From Sphaerochaeta halotolerans (GTDB lineage Bacteria > Spirochaetota > Spirochaetia > Sphaerochaetales > Sphaerochaetaceae): DNA of 64,000 nucleotides. The stretch lies in contig NZ_QUWK01000010.1 in assembly GCF_003429665.1 (NCBI RefSeq), forward strand, positions 36,859 through 100,858, read 5' to 3'. Below are positions 16,607-25,720 of the stretch, one piece after another. Both the position numbers and the translations under genes were made by a program. Below the pieces are notes generated by a model that was given only the letters and a program-made list of their open reading frames with translations, did no database searches and had not been told where the DNA came from. Each line of letters opens with the position of its first letter. Positions within the stretch are counted from its first letter, which is position 1.

Positions 16607-17554
16607 CTATTCATACACATCCCCAAGGGCTCTTGGTGCCTTTGTCTTGGAAGAGAAAAAGAGCAGCAGGACCAGGGTAACGATATAGGGGAGTGTAAGT
16701 ACAAGGTCACCATAGGAAGAGGGTAGTTCCAACTTCTGTACCAGAACATAGCCAGCGCTACGTGCAAACCCGAAAAGAATGCAAGCAAGGAATGTCCTGC
16801 TGATCTTCCAGGAACCGAAGATGTAGGCAGCAATCGCAAGATAACCAAAGCCCATGTAGATATTTGGGGAGAAAGTAGTCGAAATAGAGTAGGCAAAACA
16901 CATACCACCAAGACCAGCTAACGCTCCACTTACAAGAACCGATATGAATCGGATCTTCATTACGTTTCCGCCAGCGGCAGCGACTGCATGGGGATTGTCT
17001 CCGCACGCACGAATATGCATGCCAAACGGTGTCTTGTAGAGGATATATGCCATGATCAAGGCAATCACAACAATAATCGGGACAAAGGTGTACAAATCTG
17101 TAAACAAAGCACCGAGGATAGGAATCTTGGAAAGCAGAGGAACTGTGACCTTTGGAAAGATCTCCAGAAGGAACTTGTTCGAGGGTTGCCCGAATACTGA
17201 TGCATTGATCTGGTTTGCTAAAAAGGCCGTCAAGGCAACGCTGAGCATGTTTATCACCACACCGCTGATAACCTGATTAGCCTTGAATTTTATGCACATC
17301 AGTGCATGCAGTGAAGCAAGCAATGCTCCTCCGACCATGGCAAATGCCAATGATGCATAAATAAGCAGTAGAGGATTTCCCGTAATCACACTGCTCAATA
17401 ATGCATAACTCAGTCCCCCTGCAAATGCGCCAAAGCCAAGCAATCCTTCCAAGGCCAGGTTGATGACACCGCTACCCTCACTGTAGATGCCTCCGATTGC
17501 GATAATGAAGAGTGGAATGGAAAAGGCAATTCCCTCGATGATAATGCTATCCAT
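16607..17554 (-). CDS. BMP-family (nucleoside) ABC transporter permease 2
   Basis: A 315-residue membrane protein of the BPD_transp_2 family (NupQ/YufQ-like). It shows GIYSEGSGVINLALEGLLGF near the N-terminus, YKTPFGMHIRACGDNPHAVAAAGGNV as the cytoplasmic coupling segment, and GALAGLGGMCFAYSISTTFS. It is the last gene of the operon, two bases after the first permease. Together with the other permease, the dual ATPase and the BMP-type binding protein it makes a complete uptake system of the purine-nucleoside class. Confidence 0.92.
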   Translation of the reverse strand: MDSIIIEGIAFSIPLFIIAIGGIYSEGSGVINLALEGLLGFGAFAGGLSYALLSSVITGNPLLLIYASLAFAMVGGALLASLHALMCIKFKANQVISGVVINMLSVALTAFLANQINASVFGQPSNKFLLEIFPKVTVPLLSKIPILGALFTDLYTFVPIIVVIALIMAYILYKTPFGMHIRACGDNPHAVAAAGGNVMKIRFISVLVSGALAGLGGMCFAYSISTTFSPNIYMGFGYLAIAAYIFGSWKISRTFLACILFGFARSAGYVLVQKLELPSSYGDLVLTLPYIVTLVLLLFFSSKTKAPRALGDVYE

Positions 17555-17556
17555 AC

Positions 17557-18687
17557 TTAGACCTCCTCAACTTCGCGGGCATATCGATTTGCAAGAGCCC
17601 TGAAGAAAATACCGATTGCACTGAACAGCAACAAAATACTGGTAATCAGTGCAGCGATCTCACGGAGTACCTGCATCCTTGAAGACATATAGGTTGTACC
17701 TGAGTCGAAGATCATAACAAGCAGAGAAGCAAAGAAGCTCCCGATGGCGGATGTGTTTCCGAGAAGCGCGACCGCAATGGAGTCAAATCCAAGAGCGGGA
17801 AGCACTCTCGGTTGAATCGATGCATTGCTGCCAAGGTAGTAGGAAACGCCAGCCAAACCAGCAAGCGAACCACTGATTAACATCGTGGTAATCACGGTTT
17901 TTCCCACATTGATGCCCGCATAGTTGCTTGCCTTGCTATTCAGTCCCACTGCTTGCAGTTCAAACCCAAACCGAGTACGGGTTATGAAGTAACGAATCAG
18001 GAAAACGGTGATCAAGGCAAGCGGAAATACCAAGTTGATCTCCATCTTCAAATTCATGATGGGGTAGTCGAACAATGTCAAACGGGCATTCTGTCCTACC
18101 TCGACCGACTGACGGGTGATGGGATCGACAAACCTGGTTTGGATGAAGAAGCTGACCACATAACTGATGATGTAGTTGAGCATAATCGCTACCACCACCT
18201 CGTTCATATTAAAGCGGTGTCTGAGATATCCGATCAATACCCCGATCAAGCCTCCTGCGACAACCCCGATCAAGACAACCAAGGGTTTAGCAATAATAGG
18301 AGCAAGGGAAGAGTATCCTACGAGGATCGTTGCAATAAATCCCGAGAAGACCATGATACCTGAGACGCAGATATTGAAAATACCGCTTTTCAGGGCTACT
18401 GCAACAGAAAGCGCTGCAAATATCATTGGGGTAGTGTAATTAAGCAGACTCATGAAGTCAGTCAGTTGACTCTTCTTTCCTGCATATCGTGTTTTAGGAA
18501 GAATGCCAGCACCTTGTAGTATACTACGGTACGCCTCAAAAGGATTCTTTCCCAATAATAACAACAATACACTGCCTGCTAGGAGACTAAGAAAGATACA
18601 GAATAGACTTACTCTCAGTAGCTGGTGCTTGCCTGGGCCACAACAGATCATGAATATGCGTTTAAAAAGATTAGGCTTTTTCAACAT
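17557..18687 (-). CDS. BMP-family (nucleoside) ABC transporter permease 1
   Basis: A 376-residue permease of the same family (NupP/YufP-like), starting MLKKPNLFKRIFMICCGPGK, then about nine membrane segments. Typical stretches are GIFNICVSGIMVFSGF, RFNMNEVVVAIMLNYI, TRTRFGFELQAVGLNSKASN and SGSLAGLAGVSYYLG. It overlaps the 3' end of the ATPase gene by 17 bases and is followed after two bases by the second permease. Confidence 0.92.
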   Translation of the reverse strand: MLKKPNLFKRIFMICCGPGKHQLLRVSLFCIFLSLLAGSVLLLLLGKNPFEAYRSILQGAGILPKTRYAGKKSQLTDFMSLLNYTTPMIFAALSVAVALKSGIFNICVSGIMVFSGFIATILVGYSSLAPIIAKPLVVLIGVVAGGLIGVLIGYLRHRFNMNEVVVAIMLNYIISYVVSFFIQTRFVDPITRQSVEVGQNARLTLFDYPIMNLKMEINLVFPLALITVFLIRYFITRTRFGFELQAVGLNSKASNYAGINVGKTVITTMLISGSLAGLAGVSYYLGSNASIQPRVLPALGFDSIAVALLGNTSAIGSFFASLLVMIFDSGTTYMSSRMQVLREIAALITSILLLFSAIGIFFRALANRYAREVEEV

Positions 18688-20209
18688 GAACCCCCATCAT
18701 ATACTCGCCAACTTCGAGCTTTGTCATCTCTGATGCCTGCTTGATAGTCTGCACTTTCCCGTTGTAGAGAACCAGAATCGAGTCTGCAAGCTCCATGATT
18801 TCATCCAATTCCAAAGATATGAGCAGGATTGCCTTTCCTTGCGCTCTAAGCTCATCAATCTTCTTATGGATTGTTTCTATCGCCCCTACATCCAAACCTC
18901 GAGTAGGTTGCACGAAGATCAGGAGGTCTGCCTGAAGATTGATCTCACGTGCAATGATGGCCTTCTGTTGGTTACCTCCGCTCATGCTTCTTGCAAGTGT
19001 GTTTACCCCTGAACCGCTGCGAATATCGTAGGTGGAGATAAGTTGCTTGGCGAGCGATTCCATCTCTTGCTTCTGTAGAACTCCACGGGAATTACTGTAC
19101 GGATCCTGATAGTACTGCTTCAAACATAGATTCTCACGAAGCGGAAAATCGAGTATTAAACCCACTGATTGCCTGTCTTCCGGTATGTAGGCAACCCCTG
19201 ATTCAATACGCTCACGTACCGTACAGCCACTGATGTCTTTACCTGCAAGAAAAATTGCTCCTTCCTTGACCGGGAGCAACCCTGCAATGGCATCGGCAAT
19301 CTCAACCTGTCCATTGCCTGCAACACCTGCAATAGAGAGGACCTCTCCTCTGTGGAGTGTAAAACTTACCTTGTCAACCTTACGTATATGCTCATTTGTC
19401 TCAACAGAAAGCCCCTCTACCCTCAGTACTTCTGTACCCCGCTTATGCTCTGTTGATGAAAGGGTGAGAGATACTTCTCTTCCCACCATCAATGCACTCA
19501 TTTCTTGTGTGGTGGTGGAAGCGACATCAAACACCCCAACCATTTTTCCTTTGCAGAGAATGGCACAACGGTCAGCAATCTTCTTGATCTCATCCAATTT
19601 ATGGGTAATGAGGATGATGGTTTTCCCGCTATCCCTAAGGTTTTTGATGATACCCAACAGGGATTCAATTTCTTGTGGGGTCAATACTGCAGTGGGTTCG
19701 TCAAAAATAAGTATCTCGGCATTCCGATAGAGCATTTTTAAAATTTCAACACGTTGGCGTGTTGAGACCGGGATATCCTCAATGATACTCTCTGGGTCCA
19801 CTTCCAACTGATACTGTTTGGAGAGCTCCCGTACTTTCTCTTTTGAAGATTGTATATCCACATAGGGAAAGAGCCCAAAGTAGCGTTTCTTTGGTTCGAT
19901 TCCCATAATGATGTTCTCTGTAATGCTCTGGTTCTCCACCAACATAAAATGCTGATGCACCATTCCGATGTTTAGGTCATTCGCAACAAGAGGACTAGAG
20001 ATATGCTCCTTCTTTCCTCGTATGAGTATGTCCCCCTCATCAGGGATTTGCATGCCAAAGAGCATGCTCATCAATGTCGACTTACCTGCACCATTCTCGC
20101 CGAGAATAGCCAAGATTTCCCCTTTCTGGATAGAAAGTGAGATGTCATTGTTCGCAACAATACCAGGAAATCGTTTGGTGATATGCCTGAATTCAACCAA
20201 AGTGTCCAC
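18671..20209 (-). CDS. BMP-family (nucleoside) ABC transporter ATPase with two ATP-binding domains
   Basis: A 512-residue tandem ATPase (NupO/YufO-like). The first half has Walker A GENGAGKST and Walker B ILIFDEPTAVLTP, with a degenerate signature STRQRVEILKML. The second half has a degenerate Walker A GVAGNGQVE and signature MSGGNQQKAIIAREI, with Walker-B-like LLIFVQPTRGLDVG in which the usual catalytic glutamate is replaced by glutamine. Such asymmetry is normal for sugar and nucleoside ATPases of this class. It lies 67 bases downstream of the binding protein gene. Confidence 0.93.
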   Translation of the reverse strand: MDTLVEFRHITKRFPGIVANNDISLSIQKGEILAILGENGAGKSTLMSMLFGMQIPDEGDILIRGKKEHISSPLVANDLNIGMVHQHFMLVENQSITENIIMGIEPKKRYFGLFPYVDIQSSKEKVRELSKQYQLEVDPESIIEDIPVSTRQRVEILKMLYRNAEILIFDEPTAVLTPQEIESLLGIIKNLRDSGKTIILITHKLDEIKKIADRCAILCKGKMVGVFDVASTTTQEMSALMVGREVSLTLSSTEHKRGTEVLRVEGLSVETNEHIRKVDKVSFTLHRGEVLSIAGVAGNGQVEIADAIAGLLPVKEGAIFLAGKDISGCTVRERIESGVAYIPEDRQSVGLILDFPLRENLCLKQYYQDPYSNSRGVLQKQEMESLAKQLISTYDIRSGSGVNTLARSMSGGNQQKAIIAREINLQADLLIFVQPTRGLDVGAIETIHKKIDELRAQGKAILLISLELDEIMELADSILVLYNGKVQTIKQASEMTKLEVGEYMMGVHVEKA

Positions 20210-20276
20210 GTCGTTTCGCCCCTTCTAAGAAAAGGCACTGGTATCGTTTTGATACCAGTACCTATTGAACATAAAA

Positions 20277-21398
20277 TCAGTTTACCTTGAATTCCTCAGG
20301 AGTGAATCCGCCAAAGTTAGAGGCAGGGACGATTGTTCCGTCCTGGACAAGTTTATAAGCCTCCTCAAGTTTCTCTATAGTGGATGCGCTGAGCTGGTGG
20401 CGACCGCTTTCTTTTACAAATCCCGTAGAATCAGTGTCAGCCTTCAGCAATACATTGGCTCCTTCAAAGGTCCCATCCTGAATTCTGGAGAGGGCACGAT
20501 GCACATTCAAACTCATTACCTTCAGTACACTGGTGAGAATGATATTATTGTTTCCGACCTGGCCGTCATCCCACTGGTCGACATCGCAACCTATGACGTG
20601 GAGCTTTCCATTACTCTCCTTTGCAGCAGTGAAGACCCCGTTTCCGCTTGCTCCAGCTGCAACAAAGATGGTGTCTACGCCTTGGTCGAGTAGTTGTTGC
20701 CCGATGACTTTGCCGGTGGCTTCATCTGCGAACGAGCCAACATAGTTGCCGCCTACATTCGCACCGGTTACATCAGTTCCAGCCCGTGAAGCAAGTTCAA
20801 CGAGTTTTGCATTGGTACCGAGCTTTTCATTAGCATAGATGACACCGCACTCAAACCCATATTGGTAATTGACGTTTGAGGGGTAGGCCACACCATTTAC
20901 CACTGCAACCTTGTTTGTCTTGGTCTCAAGGGCAGCAGCAACACCAGCAAAGAATCCACTTTCTTGCTCTGCAAACATCATTGCATACACATTGGGAAGT
21001 TCAACCGTGTTGCCTGCAGCATCGGTGGGGTAGGTGTCTACCAGGATGAACTTGGTCTCCGGGTTTTCTTTAGCCAATTCGCCAATACCTGCAAACTGGA
21101 ATCCAGTACACACAAGTACATCATACTCAGCAACAACATCAGCAGCTGTCTTCAAGGCAGCTGCAACATCCCCGCTGGGTTCACGAATTGCGGTAACTTG
21201 AGCTTCCGGATGCTCATCGATGAAGGCCAGGATTCCGTTATAGTTGTCCTGGTTGAATGAACCATCATCCACTCCACTCGGTGTGGTGATAATGGCAATA
21301 TTCAAGCCTGCTGCCTGAGATGCCTTTTCAGTGGAACCTGCTGCGAACAGCATTCCTGCAATAAGAACAATTGCAATAAAACCAACAATTTTCTTCAT
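20277..21398 (-). CDS. BMP-family nucleoside-binding protein
   Basis: A 373-residue secreted binding protein of the BMP/PnrA family. The signal segment KKIVGFIAIVLIAGMLFAAG is followed by STEKAS without a lipobox cysteine, a pattern seen in other binding proteins of this window. Family motifs include IAIITTPSGVDDGSFNQDNY, VVAEYDVLVCTGFQ, GAGASGNGV-like VAAGASGNGVFTAA and HVIGCDVDQWDDG. PnrA-like proteins bind purine nucleosides. Location directly after mtnA and mtnP suggests methylthioadenosine or a related thio-nucleoside as ligand. Confidence 0.9.
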   Translation of the reverse strand: MKKIVGFIAIVLIAGMLFAAGSTEKASQAAGLNIAIITTPSGVDDGSFNQDNYNGILAFIDEHPEAQVTAIREPSGDVAAALKTAADVVAEYDVLVCTGFQFAGIGELAKENPETKFILVDTYPTDAAGNTVELPNVYAMMFAEQESGFFAGVAAALETKTNKVAVVNGVAYPSNVNYQYGFECGVIYANEKLGTNAKLVELASRAGTDVTGANVGGNYVGSFADEATGKVIGQQLLDQGVDTIFVAAGASGNGVFTAAKESNGKLHVIGCDVDQWDDGQVGNNNIILTSVLKVMSLNVHRALSRIQDGTFEGANVLLKADTDSTGFVKESGRHQLSASTIEKLEEAYKLVQDGTIVPASNFGGFTPEEFKVN

Positions 21399-21472
21399 GT
21401 CTATCTCCTTCTGACTATTTTGTGATATCCATCATTTTCCATGATGATTGATCCTCTTGATATTCCTTTTGA

Positions 21473-22537
21473 TCAAATGCTTAGATGGTTCTTAATTTTT
21501 TCAGCATTTGGGGATTCAATTATTCCCTTCTCCGTAATAATACCTGTGATAAGTGTAGCATCAGTAACATCAAAAGCAGGATTATACACACTCACATTCT
21601 TCGGCCCCGTACGTTTTCCAAAACCATTGACTACTTCATCTCCATCACGTATCTCAATGATAATGTCATTTCCCGTTGCTGTTGCAACATCAAACGTAGA
21701 ACTAGGAGCAGCAACATAAAATGGAATATTGTAGTACCTAGCAAGTATTGCGACACCAGAAGTGCCTATCTTGTTGGCCGTATCTCCGTTTGCAGCAATA
21801 CGATCAGCTCCTACAATCACAGCATCAATCTTCCTTTCCTTCATTACCAATGATACCATAGTATCACAAAGAATAGTGACATCAATGCCACCTTTTGCAA
21901 GTTCATAGGCTGTGAGTCGGCTTCCTTGCAACAACGGTCTTGTTTCATTCGAGAATACCTTGAATTGGTACCCTTGTTCATGACCAAGATAGAGTGGGGC
22001 AAGCGCAGTCCCATATCCGCTGGTTGCCAGTCCTCCTGCATTGCAATGTGTCATTACACCCCACTGTTTCTTCTTGTCGAAGAGTGACAATCCATGCATT
22101 CCAATGGATTTCCCCATTGCTTGATCTTCCAAGAAAATCTGGTTGCTTTCCTGCAATAATGCTGCAAGTAGTTGCGTTTGGGTAATGCCTTGCTTCCCCA
22201 GATTCTCATGGAAAGTCTTTTCCATGCGATCCAAAGCCCAGAATAAATTGACAGCAGTGGGCCTACTGGAAGCAAAATATTCTTTCAGGGCCTTCATATC
22301 CTGTTCCATTGCATCCAAGCTTGGGTATGTATTCTGAGAGAGACATACATACATACCATACGCCGCGGCAATACCAATAGCAGGTGCACCGCGAACACGT
22401 AGTTTTTTAATAGCCTCAAATATTGATTCTCGCGTATCAAGATATAAGAATACCTCTTCGACTGGAAGTTTTGTTTGGTCCAGCAGTACGAGTTTCTCTG
22501 GGTGTTGCTGCAAGCGGACGGGAAGAATAGTAGGCAT
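21473..22537 (-). CDS. mtnA: S-methyl-5-thioribose-1-phosphate isomerase
   Basis: Converts methylthioribose-1-phosphate to methylthioribulose-1-phosphate in methionine salvage. At 354 residues it has the usual length, with substrate-site RVRGAPAIGIAAAYG, the catalytic cysteine in MTHCNAGGLATSGYGTAL and the catalytic aspartate in VIVGADRIAANGDTANKIGT. A related fold occurs in ribose-1,5-bisphosphate isomerase and eIF2B, but the motifs and the mtnP neighbour favour MtnA. The ATG follows AGGAG, and the gene starts 15 bases after the mtnP stop. No downstream salvage enzymes (MtnB, MtnW, MtnX, or the anaerobic aldolase) are present locally. Confidence 0.93.
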   Translation of the reverse strand: MPTILPVRLQQHPEKLVLLDQTKLPVEEVFLYLDTRESIFEAIKKLRVRGAPAIGIAAAYGMYVCLSQNTYPSLDAMEQDMKALKEYFASSRPTAVNLFWALDRMEKTFHENLGKQGITQTQLLAALLQESNQIFLEDQAMGKSIGMHGLSLFDKKKQWGVMTHCNAGGLATSGYGTALAPLYLGHEQGYQFKVFSNETRPLLQGSRLTAYELAKGGIDVTILCDTMVSLVMKERKIDAVIVGADRIAANGDTANKIGTSGVAILARYYNIPFYVAAPSSTFDVATATGNDIIIEIRDGDEVVNGFGKRTGPKNVSVYNPAFDVTDATLITGIITEKGIIESPNAEKIKNHLSI

Positions 22538-22551
22538 AGTGAACTCCTGAA

Positions 22552-23334
22552 TTATATTTGAAGGACTGCATGGGAGCAGTTACAACTATCTTGGGTTAGT
22601 AGTTGGGAAGTGAAAATGGAATTGATGACCTGCAACACAGAATCTTTCGCTGCTGCTACTCTCTGCCCATGGTCAATCTGGGCAAGATTTTCATCTTTTA
22701 TCCCGCATGCCATATTGGAGATAAGCCCGATAGCGGCATAACACATCCCCAATTCCTTGGCTAAAAACATTTCAGGGAGGCCTGTCATACCTACCAATGT
22801 GCCACCAAGTTTTTGGAACATGGCAATCTCTGCTTTGCCTTCAAAGCGGGGTCCTTCCGTACATACATACACCCCCTTGGTATGGATAGGCAAATCTCTA
22901 GCTTGTGCTGTCTGGATAAAGAGGGAACGAAGATTCTTGCAGTATGGATCATGCATATCAACATGAGCAACGGTATTGTCCTTCCCATCAAAGAACGTTT
23001 TTTGACGACCAGAGGTAAAGTCCAAGAAGTCTTCAATAACCACTATTGAACCTTCCACAACAGCCTCATCCATTGACCCACTCGTGAGTAGGGCAAAGAT
23101 ATGGGAAACCCCTTCTTGTTGGATTGCCTTCATCTGGGCTCTATAGTTGATGGCATGAGGAGGCGTAGTGTGTGCTCTTCCATGCCGGGGAAGAAAAAGA
23201 ATCTCTTCACCTGATAGAATGAACCGGTATGTTTCTACAACCCCATAGATAGTCTCAACGGGAAATGGACCCGAAAGATTTGCCAGAGACCCGACTCCTG
23301 TTCCTCCAATGATAGCTTTTCTGCAATGTGGCAT
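22552..23334 (-). CDS. mtnP: 5'-methylthioadenosine phosphorylase
   Basis: A trimeric purine-nucleoside-phosphorylase-type enzyme of 260 residues. Motifs are KAIIGGTGVGSL (phosphate loop), LPRHGRAHTTPPHAINYRAQ (typical MTAP/PNP), CTEGPRFEGKAEI, and LVGMTGLPEMFLAKELGMCYA for base recognition. It releases adenine and methylthioribose-1-phosphate from methylthioadenosine. An inosine-preferring member cannot be excluded by sequence alone. Adjacent mtnA, the DeoR regulator and the nucleoside importer support an MTA pathway. It starts 12 bases after the deoR-like stop. Confidence 0.92.
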   Translation of the reverse strand: MPHCRKAIIGGTGVGSLANLSGPFPVETIYGVVETYRFILSGEEILFLPRHGRAHTTPPHAINYRAQMKAIQQEGVSHIFALLTSGSMDEAVVEGSIVVIEDFLDFTSGRQKTFFDGKDNTVAHVDMHDPYCKNLRSLFIQTAQARDLPIHTKGVYVCTEGPRFEGKAEIAMFQKLGGTLVGMTGLPEMFLAKELGMCYAAIGLISNMACGIKDENLAQIDHGQRVAAAKDSVLQVINSIFTSQLLTQDSCNCSHAVLQI

Positions 23335-23346
23335 GGTATAATTCCT

Positions 23347-24096
23347 TTATAAGTCAGAGGGCTGAGCAATGACAAGATTCTTCATTTTTGTTGCATCAAG
23401 CCCAGCTTTTTCCGTAGTAATGATATAGTCGAAATCATCAACGTTAGCGAATTCATAATGGCTGAATGCAGAAAACTTGGTTGAGTCTGCAATCAGGATG
23501 CGCTTCTTTGCACGACGAAGAGCCAGTTGATTAATAACTGAAACATCCTGGTCAAAGGAGGAAATCCCTTGGTTCGAAACGGCACTTGCTCCAATGATAC
23601 AGGTACTGAAATTCATTTTTTCAATTTTTTCATATACATCAGGGCCATGGGTAATCCCATAGTTATTGTCAAGAGCTCCCCCAATTACAATTGTCTTGAC
23701 GTTGTATTCCAATAATTTTGAAAGATGAAATATGCCGTTTGTCACCACTGTTATATGCTTTCCAGAGAGAAACCCGATAAGATACGTTTCCGTAGTTCCC
23801 GGACCAAGGTACAAGAATTCATTATCCTCTAATAATTTTGCAGCTGTGCTGCAAATCAAGTACTTCTCTTCTGAATTCATCTCCAATCTTGCAACAACGG
23901 AGTGCTCGACTTCTTCATTAGGCCTCACCCCACCACCATTCAGGAGAATAATTTTGCCTTCTTCTTCAAGTTTCTTGAGATCTCGACGAACGGTTGGAAG
24001 GGAAACTTTGGTCAATTCCAGAATATCTTCGATGTAGGCAATCTGCTTCATCTTGATGTAGGAATAGATTTGATTCTGACGAACATATGGAATCAT
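23347..24096 (-). CDS. DeoR-family transcriptional regulator
   Basis: A 249-residue regulator. The N-terminal winged helix is seen as YIEDILELTKVSLPTVRRDL, then KKLEEEGKIILLNGGGV. The sugar-phosphate-binding domain follows, with YLGPGTTETYLIGFL, VVTNGIFHLSKLL and RILIADSTKFSAFSHYEFA. DeoR regulators sense phosphorylated sugars, so methylthioribose phosphate is a sensible effector here. The ATG at 24096 has GGAG eight bases upstream, inside an alternative start five codons earlier (24111) that lacks a ribosome site. It is the first gene of the mtnP-mtnA-transporter operon. Confidence 0.9.
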   Translation of the reverse strand: MIPYVRQNQIYSYIKMKQIAYIEDILELTKVSLPTVRRDLKKLEEEGKIILLNGGGVRPNEEVEHSVVARLEMNSEEKYLICSTAAKLLEDNEFLYLGPGTTETYLIGFLSGKHITVVTNGIFHLSKLLEYNVKTIVIGGALDNNYGITHGPDVYEKIEKMNFSTCIIGASAVSNQGISSFDQDVSVINQLALRRAKKRILIADSTKFSAFSHYEFANVDDFDYIITTEKAGLDATKMKNLVIAQPSDL

Positions 24097-24183
24097 ATGA
24101 GTGGGCTCCATGGTAGGTGTATTTACATACCTGCATGAAGGATATGCGACCGATATCTGGCAACCTATCCTACAGGTACAATC

Positions 24184-25431
24184 TTACTGGTAATCTGAAC
24201 CGGTGAGATACCGGTAAAAGGCATTATTTACAAACAAGGTATGTTCCTGTACTTCCAATCCACTAAGTCCTTCCAGAGTAATGATGAGGTTGTTCTTGTT
24301 CTCGATCAAGGAGAAGGGATGAATGGAATACCCATTTTCCCTAAGAATACAGTCTACAATTTCCTGATAGGCTTCTGTATCTGCATTGAAATTGGTGCTG
24401 TATAGGGGCTGCCACCAAGAATCACTAAGCAAGGCTGCATTGCTGTCTTTGGCTTGATTCTCATCATTCTTCTTTGCATAAGCATTGATGATCTGGTCGA
24501 ATTTCAACAAATCTTCTTTCTTTTCAAACTCAAATTTTGCATCATACTCAACTGCATAAGCAAGATAGAAGTCTTCACTGTTTTCAAGTACCATGTAGTA
24601 GGGGCTTGGTTCAGGTACAGGACCCCAGTCGAGCAAGTACTCATAGATAGATACTTTTGGCTCAATTTGTAGCTTTGCATTCATTCCCTCACTGGCGAGC
24701 AGGACAACAAGTTGTTTGAGATGGGTTTCATCACTGTGCCCATATTGGATAGTTCGTGAAGGAATAAATTGTGCGTCATCTGCGTCCCTTTTTAAATTGT
24801 ATCCGGTAGAAGCTTTCCTTTTGACTGCTTCTGCACCTATTGCATCCAAATTATTGTCAGTAAAGAGGGTGTAGTGGTCGAATGAGTTGGAAATACGCAT
24901 TAAAATATCACTATCCTGTACATTGCCGATATAGTTTCTACTTATTCCATTCGCATTGGCAATGCTCATCAGTAGATTTGATGCTGTATGGCTGGAAAGT
25001 GGGGCATTACTTATGATTTCTTCTGCAACTGAGGAAGGAAGTAGCGATGCATCCAAGGCACATGCAAGATACTTCTGGACATCGGAGGGGACTTCACGAG
25101 AGATGCCATGGAAGGATAGTCGTGTTGCAGCTTTCTCCGAACTATAGGTCAAGGCAAGTTCAGTGAGATCAGCAGCATCGACGAGTGCCTCAAAGATGTC
25201 CTTCTGCTCCTGTATTTCAACAGGAGTATTGGTAATTTGCGTGAGTGCTTCGGCAAATGTTGCGATATCCACTGAATCGGATGGAAGTGTGATTCGGAAA
25301 TAGTGATCAAGATATTCAGCATTGCTTTGATCAGCAAACTGGTTCTGAAGAGGTTGGCCTTCATTAATTCCTGCACTAAAGAGCAAAGCCGTTACACACA
25401 GAATAGCTGCAACCATCGTGATTTTTTTCAT
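24184..25431 (-). CDS. Secreted protein of unknown function (415 residues)
   Basis: I do not recognise the family. A signal peptide is evident (KKITMVAAILCVTALLFSAG), again ending in AG without cysteine. The mature part is acidic, has no membrane segments and contains patches such as YLACALDASLLPSSVAEEII, LDWGPVPEPSPYYMVLE and SDSWWQPLYSTNFNADTEAY. ATG 25431 is chosen because GGGAG lies just upstream; the frame extends to 25485 without support. It lies 87 bases upstream of the DeoR-type regulator on the same strand, so it may belong to the same transcript, but a role in nucleoside salvage is not shown. Confidence 0.75.
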   Translation of the reverse strand: MKKITMVAAILCVTALLFSAGINEGQPLQNQFADQSNAEYLDHYFRITLPSDSVDIATFAEALTQITNTPVEIQEQKDIFEALVDAADLTELALTYSSEKAATRLSFHGISREVPSDVQKYLACALDASLLPSSVAEEIISNAPLSSHTASNLLMSIANANGISRNYIGNVQDSDILMRISNSFDHYTLFTDNNLDAIGAEAVKRKASTGYNLKRDADDAQFIPSRTIQYGHSDETHLKQLVVLLASEGMNAKLQIEPKVSIYEYLLDWGPVPEPSPYYMVLENSEDFYLAYAVEYDAKFEFEKKEDLLKFDQIINAYAKKNDENQAKDSNAALLSDSWWQPLYSTNFNADTEAYQEIVDCILRENGYSIHPFSLIENKNNLIITLEGLSGLEVQEHTLFVNNAFYRYLTGSDYQ

Positions 25432-25686
25432 GGTGACTCCCTTTTCTCTGTACTTGATGGAATGTACATACTCAGAGGGTATCATTGAATCATAAATATG
25501 TCGAGAAAAATCATAAAGTGATTTTTTATGAATTCCAGTGAGTTTTTTGTTATTCCAGATAGCACCGTTGCTATATTGAAAATTTTATACCCAGGGAAAC
25601 TTCTAATAAGCTCTTTACTAGAGAAGGATTGAAAGAGGAGGAGTAAAGCGAAAGATTGCTAATAGCAAACAATTATAGCATGTTTC

Positions 25687-25716
25687 TTGACAAAGTGACA
25701 ACTTTAATAGTTTAAT
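25687..25716 (+). promoter_or_regulatory. Promoter of the peptide ABC transporter operon
   Basis: TTGACA at 25687-25692 and TTTAAT at 25711-25716 are 18 bases apart. Transcription would start near 25722-25724, which is exactly where the structured leader begins. Confidence 0.6.
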
Positions 25717-25720
25717 AGAG

